Source: an uncultured Gammaproteobacteria bacterium
GTDB lineage: Bacteria > Pseudomonadota > Gammaproteobacteria > Pseudomonadales > Porticoccaceae
NCBI GenBank assembly: GCA_913060555.1
Contig: CAJXRS010000025.1
Location: forward strand, 1-32,595
Length of the DNA stretch: 32,595 bases
Reading direction: 5' to 3'
The position numbers were made by a program, and so were the translations under genes. The notes under the pieces were generated by a model. The model had not been told where the DNA came from and did no database searches. It worked only from the letters and a program-made list of their open reading frames with translations. This document shows, in pieces, positions 17,207 to 26,900 of this stretch; the first letter of the stretch is position 1; each line of letters begins with the position of its first letter.

Positions 17207-18657
17207 CAGCGTGCCTCCGTATCCACGATCCAGGTATCCTTGCTGCCCCCGCCCTGGGAGGAATTCACCACCAGGCTGCCCTTGCGCATCGCCACCCGGG
17301 TCAGGCCGCCGGTGGTGACATAGAGCTCCTCGCCCTGGAGCACGAAGGGGCGCAGATCGAGATGGCGTGGCTCCAGGCGGCCGCCATCCACCAGCGCGGG
17401 CGCCACCGACAACTTGAGGGTGGGCTGGGCGATATAGTTGCGCGGATCCGCCTGGATACGTTCGGCAAACTCGGCGCGCTCCTTCTTGGTGGCATGGGGG
17501 CCGACCAGCATGCCGTAACCCCCGGATTCGTTGGCCGGCTTGACCACCAGTTCATCGAGATGGGCGAGCACATAAGCGCGCTGTTCCGGATCCGAGCACA
17601 GCCAGGTGGGCACATTGGGCAGCAGCGGTTTTTCGCCCAGGTAGTATTCGATCATCTGCGGGACATAGGCATAGACCACCTTGTCGTCCGCGACTCCGGC
17701 GCCCGGAGCATTGGCGATCGCCACCTGCCCGGCGCGCCAGGCGCGCATCAGGCCGGGCACGCCGAGCACCGAATCCGGCTGAAACACTTCCGGGTCGAGA
17801 AACAGGTCATCGATGCGCCGGTAGATCACATCGACCCGCTCCAGGCCGGCAATGGTGCGCATATAGACCTTATCCTCGTCCACGACCAGATCCCGGCCCT
17901 CCACCAGCTCCACGCCCATCTGCTGGGCCAGGTAGGCATGCTCGAAGTAGGCCGAGTTATAGATCCCCGGGGTCAGCACCACGATGCCCGGATTGCGCAC
18001 CTTGCGCGGCGACAGCGCGGCCAGGGTATCGAACAGCCGCGCCGGGTAATCGTTCACCGGCAGGATGGCCTCGTTCTCGAACAGCTCCGGGAGGACCCGC
18101 TTGGTGATGGCGCGGTTCTCGAGCATGTAGGCGACCCCCGAGGGCACCCGCAGGTTGTCTTCCAGCACAAAGAACCGACCGCGCTCGTCACGCACCAGAT
18201 CGGTGCCGCAAATGTTGGCCCAGACCCCGAAAGGCGGCGAAACGCCCTGGCACTCCGGGCGCAGATTCTTCGACTGGGCCAGCACCTCGGCCGGAAAGAT
18301 GCCGGCGGCGATGATCCGCCGGTCATGATAGATATCATCGATAAAGCGGTTGAGGGCACGCAACCGCTGCTTGAGACCCGCCTCGACGTCGCGCCACTGA
18401 CGCGCCGCGATGGTGCGCGGAATGATGTCAAAGGGCCAGGCGCGGTCGATATTGCCCTCCTCCGAATACACCGTGAAGGTCACGCCCATCTGACGAATGG
18501 TGGCCTCGGCCATGCGCCGCCGCGATTCGATCTCCGCGTCATTGAGTGAGGCCAGGCAAGACGCCAGACGGCGGGCGGGGGCCCGGGCATTACCGGGGCT
18601 GCTGATCAATTCGTCGAAGAATCCACCGCTGTCGTAGTGCTTCCAATCCAGCGTCAT
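17206..18657 (-). CDS. Circularly permuted type-2 ATP-grasp protein
   Basis: The 483-aa protein is a circularly permuted ATP-grasp enzyme (CP_ATPgrasp_1). Family blocks are visible in order: VYSEEGNIDRAWPFDIIPR, LNRFIDDIYHDR, ICGTDLVRDERGRFFVLEDN, VVLTPGIYNSAYFEHAYLAQQ, IYRRIDDLFLDP, the nucleotide loop KPANESGGYGMLVGP, and the C-terminal SSQGGGSKDTWIVD. It should form an acylphosphate and then an amide bond with ATP, acceptor unknown. I place the start at 18657 (MTLDWKHYDS) because GGAGAG lies just upstream and family members begin about here; the longer open frame adds 74 non-conserved residues. It is the first gene of region C, so the operon promoter lies in the 480-bp divergent gap upstream. 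Confidence 0.92.
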   Translation of the reverse strand: MTLDWKHYDSGGFFDELISSPGNARAPARRLASCLASLNDAEIESRRRMAEATIRQMGVTFTVYSEEGNIDRAWPFDIIPRTIAARQWRDVEAGLKQRLRALNRFIDDIYHDRRIIAAGIFPAEVLAQSKNLRPECQGVSPPFGVWANICGTDLVRDERGRFFVLEDNLRVPSGVAYMLENRAITKRVLPELFENEAILPVNDYPARLFDTLAALSPRKVRNPGIVVLTPGIYNSAYFEHAYLAQQMGVELVEGRDLVVDEDKVYMRTIAGLERVDVIYRRIDDLFLDPEVFQPDSVLGVPGLMRAWRAGQVAIANAPGAGVADDKVVYAYVPQMIEYYLGEKPLLPNVPTWLCSDPEQRAYVLAHLDELVVKPANESGGYGMLVGPHATKKERAEFAERIQADPRNYIAQPTLKLSVAPALVDGGRLEPRHLDLRPFVLQGEELYVTTGGLTRVAMRKGSLVVNSSQGGGSKDTWIVDTEAR

Positions 18658-19138
18658 CTCATCCGCTCTCCGTGGCGGCAACAACGGCGGCCGCTCCCTG
18701 GATACTACCTCAGAACCGGGCGTCGCCGAGCGCCAGCGTTCCCCACTGTACCACCGTGAATCCTCCTCGACCCGGGCACCGCGCGCCATGGACGCCTCCT
18801 CTGACTGCAACGTTGACTGCAACCCCGGAGACATCGCAATTTGCGGGCCAATCGCCCCCGCTGAGCCGCGGTGTACCATCGCCGCGAGAAATCCGCCCCG
18901 CAGCGATTGAAAAATGACGCCCCGCCCCTATGGATGCGATCGCACCCAAACGGAACTTTGCCGCCACCGCCGAGGTCCAGGGCGCCGTCGATGCTTCCAT
19001 AACAACCACAGGACCCATCAGAGTAATGACAGCAAGATCCCGCCAGCTGCTCGCCATTACCGGCGCCGCTTCCCCGAGACACGAGACCCTGCTGCCGGCA
19101 CGCCCGGCGTCGTCCGCTTTGCTGCAAGGAGACCCGAC
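18658..19138. promoter_or_regulatory. Divergent control region between regions C and D
   Basis: This 481-bp gap separates divergent starts (18657 minus, 19139 plus) and must hold both promoters. It contains a 10-bp direct repeat, TGACTGCAAC, at 18802-18811 and 18814-18823 (period 12, about one helical turn), a plausible operator. GCAAGGAG just before 19139 is the ribosome binding site of the ABC gene. A 70-codon frame at 18930-19142 ends in an ATGA overlap with the ABC gene but has no ribosome binding site and unusual codons (ATA, AGA, ACA), so I do not call it. No other gene is supported. Confidence 0.55.
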
Positions 19139-20053
19139 ATGATCGAGCTGGAACACCTGACCCGCCGCTATGGCGAGTTGACCGCGGTGAACGATGTCAG
19201 CTTTCAGATCGGCAACGGCGAGGTGGTGGGTCTGCTGGGCCACAACGGTGCCGGCAAGACCACCATCATGAAGATGATTACCGGTTACCTGGAACCGACC
19301 GCGGGCAGTATCCGCATCGACGGCCGCGAACTGGGGCCGGATCCCCGTCCCATCCAGGCCCGCATCGGCTACCTGCCGGAGAATTGCCCGCTGTGGCCGG
19401 AGATGACGGTGATCGATTACCTCGACTATCAGGCGGCGCTGCATGGCGTGGCGCCCGCGCGGCGCAGGGGTGCCGTAGCCCGGGCGATCCGCCGCACCGA
19501 GCTCGCCAGCAAGGCCACCGCCGGCATCCAGACGCTGTCGCGCGGCTACCGCCAGCGGGTCGGCGTGGCCCAGGCGCTGCTCCACGATCCGGACATCATC
19601 ATTCTCGACGAGCCCACCAATGGCCTCGACCCCACCCAGATCCTGCACATGCGCGAGCTGATCGCGGAGCTTGCCAGCAGCGCCACCCTGATCGTCTCCA
19701 CCCACATCCTCCAGGAAGTGCAGGCGGTCTGTGGTCGGGTGCTGATCCTGCGCGCCGGGCGGCTGGCGGTGGATGCCCGCCTCGACCAATTGCAGCAGGC
19801 CCAGGGCCTGCTGGTCAGCATCCGCGGCGATGCCCGCGAGCTGCTGTCGGGGATCCCGGGGGTCAAGGCGGTCGAAGCCCGTACGGAACGCGACGGACTC
19901 TCCCACTACCACCTCGACGCCCCGGCTGACCTGGCCCCAGCGGTCGCCGAAGCAGTCTCCGCCGGCAATTTCGAGCTGCACGCCCTGCAGCCGCGCCGCC
20001 AGGATCTGGAAACCCTGTTCGCCCAAGTCAATGCGGAGGTAGCCCATGGCTGA
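19139..20053 (+). CDS. ABC transporter ATP-binding protein (GldA-like)
   Basis: A 304-aa ABC ATPase with the Walker A motif GHNGAGKT (residues 34-41), the signature LSRGYRQRVG (133-142), Walker B with D-loop IIILDEPTNGLDP (153-165) and the H-loop STHI, so it is catalytically complete. The C-terminal 80 residues form the accessory domain seen in GldA-like and ABC-2 exporters. It powers the permease encoded next, whose start overlaps this stop by eight bases. AAGGAG seven bases before the ATG is a strong ribosome binding site. The operon order ATPase, permease-GldG, DUF4340 is widespread in proteobacteria, where the transported substrate is not established; gliding motility is known only for the Bacteroidota relatives. 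Confidence 0.93.
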   Translation: MIELEHLTRRYGELTAVNDVSFQIGNGEVVGLLGHNGAGKTTIMKMITGYLEPTAGSIRIDGRELGPDPRPIQARIGYLPENCPLWPEMTVIDYLDYQAALHGVAPARRRGAVARAIRRTELASKATAGIQTLSRGYRQRVGVAQALLHDPDIIILDEPTNGLDPTQILHMRELIAELASSATLIVSTHILQEVQAVCGRVLILRAGRLAVDARLDQLQQAQGLLVSIRGDARELLSGIPGVKAVEARTERDGLSHYHLDAPADLAPAVAEAVSAGNFELHALQPRRQDLETLFAQVNAEVAHG

Positions 20054-22910
20054 CACCCTGCGTATCGCCCGCAAGGAATTCCGCGGCTTTTTCACCACGC
20101 CGGCCGCCTATCTGTTTCTCGGCACCTTCGCCGCCGCGACCCTGTTCATTTTCTTCTGGGTCGAGACCTTTTTTGCCCGCAACATCGCCGATCTGCGGCC
20201 GCTGTTCGAATGGCTGCCGCTGCTGCTCATTTTCCTGGTCGCAGCACTGACCATGCGCTCCTGGTCGGAGGAGCGCCGCGCCGGCACCCTGGAGACCCTG
20301 CTCACCGCGCCGGTACGGCCGTTGCAGCTGGTGCTGGGCAAGTTTTTGGCGGCCCTGGGTCTGGTCACTGTGGCCCTGGCGCTGACCCTGCCGCTGGCGC
20401 TCACCGTGGCCTTCCTGGGGCCGCTCGACTGGGGCCCGGTGATCGGCGGCTATGTCGCCACCCTGTTTCTGGCCGCCGCCTATGTCGCCATCGGCCTTTA
20501 CATGAGCAGCCGCACGGACAACCCCATCGTGGCGCTGATCCTCACCGTCCTGGTGGCGGGGATCTTCTACCTGGTGGGCACGGAGACTCTGACCAATCTG
20601 TTCGGCCACCAGATCGGCGGTCTGCTGGCACTGCTCGGCACCGGCACCCGCTTCGAGTCCATCACCCGCGGCGTGCTCGACCTGCGTGACCTGTATTACT
20701 ACATCAGCATCGTCGGCGTGTTCCTGGCACTCAACCTGCTGGGGCTGGAGCGCCTGCGCTGGGCCGGCAACCCGACCGCCCGGCACCACCAGCTGTGGAT
20801 GCTGGTCACCGGGCTGGCCATCGCCAACTTCGTGGCCGCCAACCTCTGGCTGGCACCGATCGGCTGGGCGCGCGTCGACATCACCGAGGAACAGCGCTAT
20901 TCGCTGTCCGAGGCCACCCGCATCGAGCTCGCCCGGGCCAGCGAGCCCCTGCTGATCCGCGGCTATTTCTCCGCCAAGACCCATCCGCTGCTGGCCCCCC
21001 TGGTGCCGCGCATCCAGGATCTGCTCCGCGAATACTCGGTCGCCGGCGGCGACCGGATCCACGTCGAGTTCGTCGATCCGCACCTCGACCGCGAACTGGA
21101 GGAAGAGGCGGCGTCGCGCTACGGCATCAAGCCGGTACCCTTCCAGACCGCGAGCCGTTACCAGGCGGCAGTGGTCAACTCTTATTTCGACCTTCTGGTG
21201 AGCTACGGTGACCAGTTCGAGGTCCTGAGCTTCGAAGACCTCATCGAGGTCAAGTCTCCGGGTGGCGACCGGGAACTCGATGTGCTGCTCAAGAACCCGG
21301 AGTACGCCGTCACCCGCGCCATCCGCAAGGTGATCGACGGCTACCGGGCCGGCGGCAATCCCTTTGCATCGCTCACCGAACCGGTGCGCTTTCACGGCTA
21401 TTTCTCGCCGGATGCCAAGCTGCCGCCGGAACTGGTGGAGCTGCGCGAGAACCTCGCCGAACTGCTCGACGAGTACCAGTCCGAGGCCGGCGACCGTCTG
21501 AAGATCCACTATGCCGATCCCGAGGCCGGCGACGGCGCCCTGGCCGATACCCTGGGCGAACGCTACGGCTTCGGACCCCAGGTCGCCAGCCTGCTCGACC
21601 CCGAGCCCTTCTGGTTCTACATGGTGCTCGAAGGGCCCGCGGACAGCGTCCAGGTACCCCTGCCCGAAACCCTGGACAGGGATGCCCTGAAACGCACCCT
21701 GGACGCCGCTTTCCAGCGCCTGGCACCCGGCTTCCTGAAGACCGTGGCCCTGGTCAAACCGGACGCGCCCTACGGGGGCGGTCCCGGCTATCAGTACCTC
21801 AGCCGAGTGCTGGAAGAGAACGTGCGCCTGCGCATGACCGAGCTGGACGACGGCCGCGTGCCTGAGCAAGCCGACCTGTTGCTGGTGCTGGCCCCGCAGG
21901 CGCTGGAGGAGCGCCAGCTGTTCGCCATCGACCAGTTTCTGATGCGCGGCGGCAGTGTGGTGCTGGCCACCTCGCCCTTCGATGTCCAGTTGGGCCAGAC
22001 CCTGAGCGCCAGTCGCCAGGAGTCCGGACTCGAAGACTGGCTGGCCGCGTTGGGCCTGGAAATCGACGACACCATGGTGCTGGATCCGCGCAATGCCGCC
22101 CTGCCGGTGCCGGTGGAGCGCCATATCGGCGGCGTCGCGGTGCAGGATATCCGCATGCTGCCCTACCCCCACTTCCCGGATCTGCGCGGCGACAGCCTCA
22201 ACCCGGACAACCCCATCACCGCCAATCTGGATCAACTCACCCTCAACTGGGTATCGCCGATCCGCATCGACGACACCAGGCTCGAAGGGCGCAGCCTCAC
22301 GCAACTGCTGCGAAGCTCCGCCCAGAGCTGGCGCTCCGCGAATCTCGATCTGATTCCGGATTACGGCGCCTTCCCGGCCACCGGGTTTGCCGAGCCCGAA
22401 GAACGCGGCGCCGAAGTTCTGGCGGTCGCGATCGAGGGCCGCTTTACCTCGTTCTTCAAGGGCAAGGAATCGCCACTGGCGAGCGGCGCCGGGAAGGCAG
22501 AGGCGGACAACGAACCCGAAGGCGGCGAAACCCGCCCCATCGGCGATATCACCAGCGTCATCGAGCGTTCACCCGAATCCGCGCGCCTGGTGCTGGTGGC
22601 GAGCAACGGCTTCGCCTCGGACGCCGCCATCGAACTGGCTTCCCAAGGGCTCGGCACCCTCTACCTGCGCCCCGCAGAGTTCCTGCAAAACGCCATCGAC
22701 TGGTCGCTGGAGGACCGCAACCTGCTCGCCCTGCGCGGCCGCAGCCAGCTCGCGCGGACCCTGGAGCCACTCGGCGAAGCCGAGCAACGGCGCTGGGAAT
22801 ACCTGAATTACGGGCTCGCGCTACTCGGGTTGCTCGCCGTCTGGGGTTGGCGCCGCGCCGCCGCGGCCGCCGATCGCCGGCGCTATCAACAACTGCTCGC
22901 GGAGGTGTGA
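20046..22910 (+). CDS. ABC-2 permease fused to duplicated GldG-type domain
   Basis: The 954-aa protein starts with an ABC-2 type permease domain (residues 1-about 240, six helices; WSEERRAGTLETLLTAPV is the GldF-like signature). Another helix (about 250-275) follows, then a long extracytoplasmic GldG-type region, and a last helix near residue 920 (LALLGLLAVWGWRRA). Thus GldF and GldG are one polypeptide. Within the GldG part I see two related segments: about residue 306 (GYFSAKTHPLL, then REYSVAGGDRIHVEFVDP) and about 451 (GYFSPDAKLPP, then DEYQSEAGDRLKIHYADP), about 145 residues apart, an internal duplication. It overlaps the ATPase gene by eight bases. The exported substrate is unknown. Confidence 0.9.
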   Translation: MADTLRIARKEFRGFFTTPAAYLFLGTFAAATLFIFFWVETFFARNIADLRPLFEWLPLLLIFLVAALTMRSWSEERRAGTLETLLTAPVRPLQLVLGKFLAALGLVTVALALTLPLALTVAFLGPLDWGPVIGGYVATLFLAAAYVAIGLYMSSRTDNPIVALILTVLVAGIFYLVGTETLTNLFGHQIGGLLALLGTGTRFESITRGVLDLRDLYYYISIVGVFLALNLLGLERLRWAGNPTARHHQLWMLVTGLAIANFVAANLWLAPIGWARVDITEEQRYSLSEATRIELARASEPLLIRGYFSAKTHPLLAPLVPRIQDLLREYSVAGGDRIHVEFVDPHLDRELEEEAASRYGIKPVPFQTASRYQAAVVNSYFDLLVSYGDQFEVLSFEDLIEVKSPGGDRELDVLLKNPEYAVTRAIRKVIDGYRAGGNPFASLTEPVRFHGYFSPDAKLPPELVELRENLAELLDEYQSEAGDRLKIHYADPEAGDGALADTLGERYGFGPQVASLLDPEPFWFYMVLEGPADSVQVPLPETLDRDALKRTLDAAFQRLAPGFLKTVALVKPDAPYGGGPGYQYLSRVLEENVRLRMTELDDGRVPEQADLLLVLAPQALEERQLFAIDQFLMRGGSVVLATSPFDVQLGQTLSASRQESGLEDWLAALGLEIDDTMVLDPRNAALPVPVERHIGGVAVQDIRMLPYPHFPDLRGDSLNPDNPITANLDQLTLNWVSPIRIDDTRLEGRSLTQLLRSSAQSWRSANLDLIPDYGAFPATGFAEPEERGAEVLAVAIEGRFTSFFKGKESPLASGAGKAEADNEPEGGETRPIGDITSVIERSPESARLVLVASNGFASDAAIELASQGLGTLYLRPAEFLQNAIDWSLEDRNLLALRGRSQLARTLEPLGEAEQRRWEYLNYGLALLGLLAVWGWRRAAAAADRRRYQQLLAEV

Positions 22911-22913
22911 CCG

Positions 22914-23960
22914 GTGAACAAGACCATAGGATTGCTCGCCCTGCTGCTCGCCGTACAACTGTTGCTCGCACTGGGACTCAGCCGCACCGGGCCCGATCTC
23001 ACGGCCAGCACCGAGCGCGCGCCGCTGCTCGCGTTCGATCGCGAAGCGGTCGATCACATCCTCCTCGAAGGCCCGGATGACGCCTCCATCACCCTGAGGC
23101 GCGTGGATGACGCCTGGACCCTGGCGGAACTGGACGGCTTTCCGGCCGACACCACCAAGGTCGACCAACTGCTGGCACGACTCGCCGAACTCCAGGGCGG
23201 CGTCCCGGCCGCGACCAGCGCCGCCGCGCACGACCGCTTCCGGGTTGCCGAAGACGACTTCGAGCGCCGGATACGTCTGTTCGCCGCAAAGGAAAGCCTC
23301 GCCACCCTGTATCTGGGCTCGTCTCCGGGCATGGGGCAGATCCACGCCCGGGCCGGAGACTCCGATGTGATCCAGGTGGTGAAACTGGCCGCCTTCGACA
23401 TCCCGGTCAAAGCCGATGACTGGATCGACCGCCTCATGCTGCGTGTCCCGCGCCAGCGGATCGCCGCCATCGAGTTCGACGGCTTGCGCATCGAGCGGGC
23501 GACGGGCGCCGCCGAGGCCGAGAAAAAGGACCAGCCCGCACCGCACTGGCAGGCCGCCGGCCTCGCCGAAGGCGAACGGCTCGATCAGCAAGCCGCCGAC
23601 AGCTTCGCCGAGCGCCTCTCCGAACTGAGTATCGGCGCGGTATTGGGCCGCGAAGCCAAGGCCGAATACGGCCTTTCGGACCCACTCCTGACCCTGTCCG
23701 TCACCCCGGCCGGCGGCGAGCCCGTCAGCTACCGAATCGGCAAATCCGCTGACGGCCAGCGGTTCACCCTACAGGCATCCAGCCGCCCCGAGTACTTCCG
23801 GGTTCCCAGCTATACGGCAGAACAGTTGCTCGAAGCTGCCAGCCGGGATGCGCTGATCTCGACGGCGGCGGCAGAGGAGACGGCGGACGAAGCCGCCGCA
23901 GCGCCGGCGACCACCGAAGCCGGGGAACCGCCGACCACGGATTCGGCAGCCGGGAACTGA
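22914..23960 (+). CDS. DUF4340 protein, partner of the GldG-type ABC system
   Basis: A 348-aa protein anchored by one N-terminal helix (TIGLLALLLAVQLLLALG), the rest being extracytoplasmic. It matches DUF4340: the repeated strand-rich segments around DHILLEGPDDASITLRR, ATLYLGSSPGMGQIHAR and DDWIDRLMLRVPRQRIAAIEF are typical, as is its position after the permease-GldG gene, three bases downstream. The C-terminal 40 residues are low-complexity, rich in Ala, Glu and Thr. The start is GTG, preceded by GGAGGT at good spacing. Function is unknown; membership of the ABC complex is inferred from conserved context. Its stop lies three bases from that of the convergent hydantoinase gene. Confidence 0.88.
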   Translation: MNKTIGLLALLLAVQLLLALGLSRTGPDLTASTERAPLLAFDREAVDHILLEGPDDASITLRRVDDAWTLAELDGFPADTTKVDQLLARLAELQGGVPAATSAAAHDRFRVAEDDFERRIRLFAAKESLATLYLGSSPGMGQIHARAGDSDVIQVVKLAAFDIPVKADDWIDRLMLRVPRQRIAAIEFDGLRIERATGAAEAEKKDQPAPHWQAAGLAEGERLDQQAADSFAERLSELSIGAVLGREAKAEYGLSDPLLTLSVTPAGGEPVSYRIGKSADGQRFTLQASSRPEYFRVPSYTAEQLLEAASRDALISTAAAEETADEAAAAPATTEAGEPPTTDSAAGN

Positions 23961-23963
23961 CGC

Positions 23964-26900
23964 CTAGGGCGGTGGCGCGGCGTCGGGCGCACCCCAGCCG
24001 CCGCCGCCCGGGGTCTGGATCCGCAACAGACTGCCCGCCGCCAAGGCACCGCTCCAGCGGCCGGGCAGCACTTCGGCGCGACCGTCCGGGTGTACCAAGG
24101 TGTTGACGCCCGGCAGGCCGTCGCCGCCCCCGGCCTGGCCGCGCGCGCCCCGCACACGGCGGTTGCCGATCAAGGCCACGGACATTTCCGTCAGCAAGCG
24201 AATCTCCCGCGCCAGTCCGTCTCCCCCGGGCCAGGTGCCGGCGCCACCGCTGCCGGCACGCAGCGCGAAGCGCTCGATGCGCACCGGAAAGCGGCGTTCG
24301 ATGACCTCGGCGTCGGTGATCCGCGAGTTGGTCATGTGGGTATGCACGCCGCTGGCACCGGCGAACCCGGGGCCCGCGCCGGCGCCGCCGCCCAGGGTTT
24401 CGTAATACTGCACCTCCGCATTGCCGAAACTCAGGTTGTTCATGGTGCCCTGGGATTCCGCCATGGCGCCCAGCGCCACCAGCAGGGCATCGGCCACGGC
24501 CTGAGAGGTCTCCACGTTACCCGCCACCACCGCTGCCGGAGACTTCGGGTCGAGCAGCGAGGGCGATGGCACCTGCAGATCCACCGGCGCCAGGAACCCC
24601 TCGTTGAGCGGCAAGGACTCGTCGACCAGGCAGCGCAGGGCATACATCACCGCGGCGCGCACCACCGGCAGGGGCGCGTTGGCATTGCCGGCGTCCATGG
24701 CACTGGTGCCGGAAAAATCGAGCCGCAGGCGTCCCGCGCCGACCACCGCCCGCAGGGCGATACATTGGCCCTCGTCCATGACCACGCGATGGGTGCCCCC
24801 GGCCAGGCGGTCCAGCAGCCGCCCCAGCGCCTGCGCGCTATAGTCGAGCAGCGCCGCCATCTGCACACCGATCTCCGCCGCGCCCCGAGCTTCGGCCAGT
24901 TGCTGCAACAACCGGGCACCGCGGTTGCAGGCCGCCAGCTGGGCGCGCAGATCGGCCAGGTTGGCCGCCGGATCACGCGCCGGCCAGCGTCCGTGGGCGA
25001 GCAGCGCCCGCACCCGCTCGGCGTCCAGGCGCCCGTCGCGGGCGACCCACTCGCCGGCGAAGCACAGGCCCTCTTCGGCCAGGGTGCGACTGTCGGCGGG
25101 CATCGAGCCCGGCGCCCGGCCGCCGATGTCGGCGTGATGGGCGCGCGCCGCCACATAGGCAAAGGGCCGTGGCGCAGGGGGCGCATGGACCGGCATCACC
25201 AGGGTCAGGTCCGGCAGGTGGGTGCCGCCGCGATAGGGATCGTTGATCAACCAGCCATCGCCCGGCCGCAGTTCCGCGCCACAGCGCGCGATGACGGCCT
25301 GCACCGACGCGCCCATGGAGCCCAGATGGACCGGGATGTGCGGCGCGTTGGCGATCAACCGGCCACGGTCATCGAAGATCGCACAGGAATAATCGAGCCG
25401 GTTACGCACGTTGACCGAGTGCGCCCCGCGGCGCAGCGCCTCACCCATTTCCGTGGCAATGGCCATGAACCTGTTGTTGAACAGCTCCAGTTCGGCAATG
25501 CCGCCGCCGGCCGCAAGCGTGGTACCCGATTCCATGCGCCGTGCCAGCACGCCCTGCGCGGTGGCCTGTGCCCGCCAGCCCGGCGGCAACAGCAGGCTGG
25601 ATTGATCGAGCAGGACCAGCGCCGGCCCGACGACATCTTCGGTGCCGACACCATCCCACACCGGGATCCGCTCGAAAGCCGTGCCATCGAGTGGCATCCA
25701 AGGCTGCTCGCCCAGCCGTGTGCCGCGAGCCGCCGTTGCTGCTACCGACGGCGTTCCCTGCCGCCCCCGTGCCCGGGCCAGCACCAGGGCAATCTGCACG
25801 GGCCGCTCCGGATCGGCGAAGCCGAAACGCGCCTCGTGCTCACGGGAAAAGGTCTCGCGCAGCGCCGCCAGCGGCGCCATGGGAAGGTCCAGCACGGTAT
25901 CCGCATTGGCGTAATGCAGTCGCAGCAGCAAATCGATCTCTGCCGGGGCCTCACCCTGGGCGCGCAGCTCGGCGACGGCCCGGCCCTTCAGTTCTGCCAG
26001 AGCAGACTCCGCCAGCGCCACGCCAGCTGCCGTGAGGCCTGCCGTCAAGGGCGTCTGACACTCCACCCCGGGGGCGGCCAGACCCACGCCCACGGCCGAC
26101 AACAGACTGGCGCGAGCCGGGATCAACACCTGGGTCATGTCCAGCAACTGGGCGAGTTCGCAGGCGTGCTGGGGGCCGGCGCCGCCGAAGGCAACCAGGC
26201 AATGGCCGCGCGGATCCAACCCACGGGCCACACTGATACGCCGCACCGCGCCGGCCATGTGTTCGAGCGCGATGCGCACCGCGCCGCGGGCCAATTCCAA
26301 TACCTGATCGTCCCCGGCGGTCTTCCCGGCCAGCGCGGCGAAGGCCGACCGGGCGGCCGCCGGATCCAGGGGTCGATTTCCCGCGCGACCGAACACCGGC
26401 GCGAACCCCGCGGAATACAGACGGCCGAGCAACAGATTGGCGTCGGTGACCGCCGCCGGTCCACCGCGACCATAGCAGGCCGGGCCGGGATCGGCACCGG
26501 CCGATTCGGGCCCCACGCGCAGCCGCGCACCGTCGAAAAACACCCGCGAACCCCCGCCCGCAGCCACCGTATGCAGGTCCAGCGCCGGGGCACGCACTAC
26601 CTGGCCGGCGACCTCCACTGCAGGGCGAATCGCCGGCCTTCCGACAGCGGCGAAGACATCCGTCGAGGTGCCGCCCATGTCGAAGCCCACCACCTGCTCG
26701 ATACCCAGGGTGGCGGCAGTACCAGCGGCACCGATCACGCCGCCGGCCGGGCCGGAAAAGATGCTGTTGCGCGCCGCCGCGTATGCGGCATCGGTGAGGG
26801 TGCCATCCGACTGCATCAAGCGGATGCGGGTGCCCGGCAACTGCGCGGCCAGATGCGCGGTGTAGCGCCGTAGGACGGGCGCCAGCGCCGCCTCCACGAC

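Noticed and set aside
18930-19142. 70-codon frame upstream of the ABC ATPase gene ending in an ATGA overlap
   Set aside because: No ribosome binding site, atypical codons (ATA, AGA, ACA), no recognisable family. The ABC gene has its own strong AAGGAG, and the overlap arises automatically in that frame.
24090-26873. 927-codon + strand open frame opposite the hydantoinase gene
   Set aside because: Antisense shadow of the HyuA-HyuB fusion, low complexity and without recognisable domains. The minus-strand frame at 20028-22304 opposite the GldG gene was rejected for the same reason.
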